Part shown: positions 60,480 through 64,000 of the stretch, piece by piece | How positions within the stretch are numbered: the first letter of the stretch is position 1 | Layout: every line of letters starts with the position of its first letter | Assembly: GCF_954871325.1 (NCBI RefSeq) | Contig: NC_088776.1 | Span: 30,614,508-30,678,507, forward strand | Source of the DNA: Gordionus sp. m RMFG-2023 | Lineage: Eukaryota > Nematomorpha > Gordioida > Chordodea > Parachordodidae | Length of the DNA: 64,000 bases | Direction: 5' to 3' | Position numbers and translations under genes: made by a program | The notes under the pieces: model-generated | What the model was told of the DNA's origin: nothing | Seen by the model: the letters and a program-made list of their open reading frames with translations, nothing else | Database searches by the model: none

Positions 60480-62579
60480 GGTATCTCGTTCTTTCGCTTA
60501 CCTCAATTTAAGTGATGATAACCAATATAAATCCTTCTTGTGGACGCTTAATTTTAATAACTCGGGTCATGTATAGCTTGATTCCTACCCCAGTATTTTG
60601 AACAATCAATTAATAGATAACCACTCTTTCGCGCAATCAGTTTGAGCCTGGGCATACCACTTGTAACAAATGTAATCAGGTTGCAGACTGTTTTGGGCGC
60701 AAGAGCTCCATTATAGATTTATATCTAAATTAATCGACATAACTAAATTAACACTAATTGCCACATTTCTCAATAAGGCAAGTCTCAATCATAGCTACAT
60801 CATCCTGCTCATTTGGGCAAGTCGCTTTGAATCTTCTCAAAACGGTTTCCAAATCCATAAGGAGAAAAAACATGTCTCTACTTTTTATAAACTCAAACAA
60901 AACTAGTTATCACAATTATTCGTTCAAAATATTTAATGTTTAAAAATTCTTGGCCTGAATTATTCAATTGGCATTCTCCTTTTTAATTTTTTAAATTTTA
61001 TATATTTGTTCTTTTTTTAAAAAATATTTTTCATGTTCCCTTTTAAAATAGATTAATATGTAGATTTTTATTATATATATATATACATTAATTTTTTTAA
61101 AAAAAGATTTAGCATTTTAAATAGCTCTGATAGAACCAAGGCCTCCTATCAAGTCCTTTTTAAATCATTGAATAATTTACTTATTTCTGATGAGGGAATT
61201 TCGGAGAGCTTCTAATGTTTAAACTGTTTATTATAAGCGAAATAAGCTTTGTTCAATAATTATAGTTTAGTTAGTAGATATTTATGAGGGTTTATTGATA
61301 AAATTGAGGATTTGATGTGTTTTTATATTTTTTTTTGAGGGTACTTGCAGAGTATAATATATGAATGTAAAAAGGTTCTCCCAGTTTATTAAAGTTGGAG
61401 TTAGGGGGGAATGAATAACTGAAAGATTGAATGCGATGCAAGCACCTAAATAAATTCTGGAAATAGTTGAATTTGCAATTGGAAAATAAATTCATCTGCA
61501 TTAAAGGGTTAGATAAAGTAAAAATTTCTGAAAGAGCTGGTGATGAAATTTAATTCGGAGAGGGGACCATAAATATAAAATAAGTCCGCTAAAGATTGTA
61601 TATGTTCTATTGCTCAAGGCTGACATATATTATTTTAATATAAATCTGTTACATATTCATAACGATTTCTTTTTTATTGTGTTAATAATTTTTTTATTTT
61701 AGATAATGAAAGTTTAAGGCTATCGTGTGATATATTAAATTAATTTACATTATATTAATTTTTATAGAAAACGTTATTTTATATGATATATATTTACATA
61801 ATTGATTTACTTTGAATATAAAAAGAGATCTTATATTATAAAATAGAATCAGTTAATTTTACATAATAAAAATTTGTTATTTAATAAAAGACTTTATTTA
61901 CATTCTAAAATATTATTATCATACTACCGACGACAAGACAAACTACTAGCGAGTCCATTCTTAGGGCAAGAGTTTCTCCACTACTAGCAATTCCATTCTC
62001 AAGACAAGATTTTCCCCGCTTGTCAATAAAATCAAATTTCATTTTGATTTTATCATTGGATCTAGTTATCTCATCCCATAATAGGTTTGTTATAGTGCTT
62101 TATAAACAAGAGTTGATTTTAGAATACAAAAGATTGCATTTCGATAAGTATAGCCTAGATCTAGTGGTAGTAATTTATTTATTATTAAATAATAAATAGA
62201 TATCATTGCATGAATTGCTGTTCATTTTGTTATATAAAATTATTATTTTTTCCTTAGTCAATTAAATTGAATTCAGTTTTTTCATGAATAACTCTAAATG
62301 TACTAATTTATTTTAAAGAAAAAGTTGATTGAAACTATTATCAGTTGCCACTTCCCTGAAATGGAATGTGTGCAAATACTTTCCAGCTTGCTGCCGACAT
62401 CTGATTAATTTATCAATTCTAAAGGCATTCCGTATATTTTGCTTATTTAGATATTACTTATCAAAAATCCCTATAGAAATTGCTTTATTATATCACAAGC
62501 TTCATCGAACTCACTATTCTTAATGTTGGTGACATTCTTTTAAATTTATTTCACATATGTTTATATTTTTTCTTCACCT
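60480..62579. other. no gene seen
   Basis: A less AT-rich block at 60,480-60,900 has an unrecognised Cys-containing minus/plus frame mix (CNKCNQVADCFGRK around 60,665-60,705) that might be another worn non-LTR zinc cluster, but the match is too weak to assign. The remainder is AT-rich, with no RNA gene or element end recognised. Confidence 0.35.
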
Positions 62580-62582
62580 CAG

Positions 62583-63520
62583 GCGCGTAGCCAAACATTT
62601 TCTATGGGAGGGGGGGGGGGGGTAATATTTTTTATATTGAAATGATTTTTATTGGAATAAAAACTTATTGGAAACTAATAATTATATAAAATTTATTAGA
62701 ATTAATCATAGTTAAAAAATGATAATTTCCACAAATATTAAAATATTGAATAATATAAAATATTTGGAAAATTTTAAAAAATATTTTAAAGTATGCAATG
62801 CTTCCAGTGAGTTTCTTAAAGTATCTACTAAAATTAATTTTTAACACCATGATTTAAATTCGTTGGCCTTCATATACTAAAATTTATCTAAATATTTAAT
62901 TTTCTTAATATCAAATTTAATATATCATCAGATCAGGAGGAATAAATCATGTAAATTAGATAAAGCCATTTGATGAATCCAATCGTTCATTGATTCGAAT
63001 CAAAAATGTACAAAAGTGGAATAAAAGCGGTTATTTTATAGTAAATTTCATTTGAATCCACGCTAATATTGAAATTGTCCAGGTGAAAATCTATTTTTGC
63101 AAATCTCAAAATCATACAACTTCGCTTTCGCCTCAATAATACATATCGTGAAATTATTGTCGATATCTATTAGTTTTCTAAGTTGTAAATTAATAGATTC
63201 TCATAATTTCAGCCAAATCCATATCAATTTTTCAAAAAATATTTTAATACATTCCAATGCAAAAAAATCATCAGTCATATTGAATTTAATAATATCAATT
63301 TCGAATGAAATATCTAATTCAGGCTATATCTCCATGGACACTCAAAAAGTCGTTCCTCTATATCCAAAATTGTTGTAACAGCTTGATATCGATAGTTCCA
63401 TCTTGTTTGCAGTTCTTTCTTCCGGTAGCACAAGAAGTCTCAGAAATAATTCTATTCAGCAAATTCTGTCTATTTGGATATCTGAACATTTCATACACTT
63501 TAGAAATTTTTATCTAGTTA
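62583..63520 (-). mobile_element. hAT transposon 10 (DUF4371 type), degenerate
   Basis: The left end CAGGCGCGTAGCCAAAC leads into a G run at 62,610-62,622, like hAT 6 and 8. Minus-strand pieces align with hAT 8 in the same order: IDMDLAEIM (about 63,200-63,230; hAT 8 has IDLDLREVM), EAKAKLYDFEI (about 63,110-63,145) and YYKITAFIPLLYIFD (about 63,010-63,045; hAT 8 has FYKINIFIPLIDTFL). Many stops and frame changes. The right end was not located; the G run at 63,753 is in the wrong orientation for it. Confidence 0.55.
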
Positions 63521-64000
63521 TAGTTATTAGTAAAGGTAAATTAATTATAATTTTTTTTGGTTGATATGATTTTCATATATTCATCGGTAGTGCTTAAAGT
63601 TTTAAAAATATAAACTTAAAATTTTTATGAGAATGAATATATATAAATTTTAACTTTTTACTAATATATAAAATAAAATATAATCTATTTAAAAAAGAAT
63701 ACTTTGCAATTCATAATTCATGAAAAGCCTATTTTTTCAAATATTTGCTACGGAGGGGGGGGGGATTTCCTCGTTCCCCGAGGGTATACACACTTGCTTC
63801 TTCTGGTGGAGAAGATTGGTTGGATCATACATAGCACTTTTAACATATTGTTACAAATTTAGCTTTTATTTTTTAACGTGGGACAAAGTATTTATTTCCT
63901 CTATTCATAACAATGGCATATCCATGAAATATATTTAAACTATAAATATTTTATCCTAAATTGTTCATTGCTTAATATCTTTTTATTTATTCCTCTTGGA
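63521..64000. other. no gene seen; G-rich element end at about 63,747
   Basis: TTGCTACGGAGGGGGGGGGA at 63,747 has the orientation of a hAT left end (GCTACG followed by G run), so another element may begin here and run out of the window. The rest is AT-rich. Confidence 0.35.

Overview
The window is very AT-rich eukaryotic DNA with almost no host coding sequence. It is dominated by decayed and nested transposable elements. Introns where they can be read are short (44 to 157 bp, GT-AG). The repeat mix is hAT with BED or DUF4371-type transposases, FLYWCH-associated Mutator-like, Tc1/mariner, pogo, Harbinger, an RTE-like LINE, a non-LTR family with a restriction-like endonuclease tail, and Ty3/gypsy-type fossils. 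This points to a small invertebrate, perhaps a parasite with an AT-rich genome such as a myxozoan. The sequence alone does not fix the organism.

The one convincing host gene is a GCN5/PCAF-type (KAT2) histone acetyltransferase at 27,372-29,321 (+). Eight exons join with consistent splice phases into 413 residues carrying the acetyltransferase and bromodomain, but no PCAF-homology N-terminus is visible. Two further open, splice-bounded stretches (about 5,121-5,501 and 15,718-15,874) could be orphan host exons.

Layout: 1-1.46 kb, internally deleted hAT (-). 1.8-4.6 kb, hAT copy A, with a related copy B at 21.9-24.0 kb. 6.36-8.45 kb, hAT with an 8-bp target duplication. 10.0-10.5 kb, deleted pogo-like transposase. 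13.26-13.59 kb, Tc1-type MITE, followed by a Tc1/mariner transposase wreck to 14.9 kb. 15.95-17.9 kb, hAT (+). 18.0-18.3 kb, reverse transcriptase remnant. 18.7-21.86 kb, long RTE-like LINE ending in a 106-bp tandem repeat against hAT copy B. 24.2-26.0 kb, RT remnant and MITEs. 27.4-29.3 kb, KAT2 gene. 29.8-30.5 kb, Harbinger-like remnant and a hAT end. 30.6-37.7 kb, a Ty3/gypsy fossil between near-identical direct repeats. 38.1-41.2 kb, a Mutator-like element split by a GC-richer non-LTR element. 42.6-45 kb, an integrase fossil split by a hAT. 45.67-48.17 kb, a hAT holding two more elements. 48.5-53.1 kb, the best-preserved hAT, with a 762-bp internal duplication. 55-64 kb, scattered hAT and non-LTR remnants.

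The most informative content is the insertion chronology: several elements have exact 8-bp target duplications, and nested insertions give relative ages. I did not find a clearly novel biological system. The items most worth a second look are the short-form KAT2 gene, the two orphan exons, the dispersed non-LTR/endonuclease family and the tandem-arrayed Mutator-like ends.
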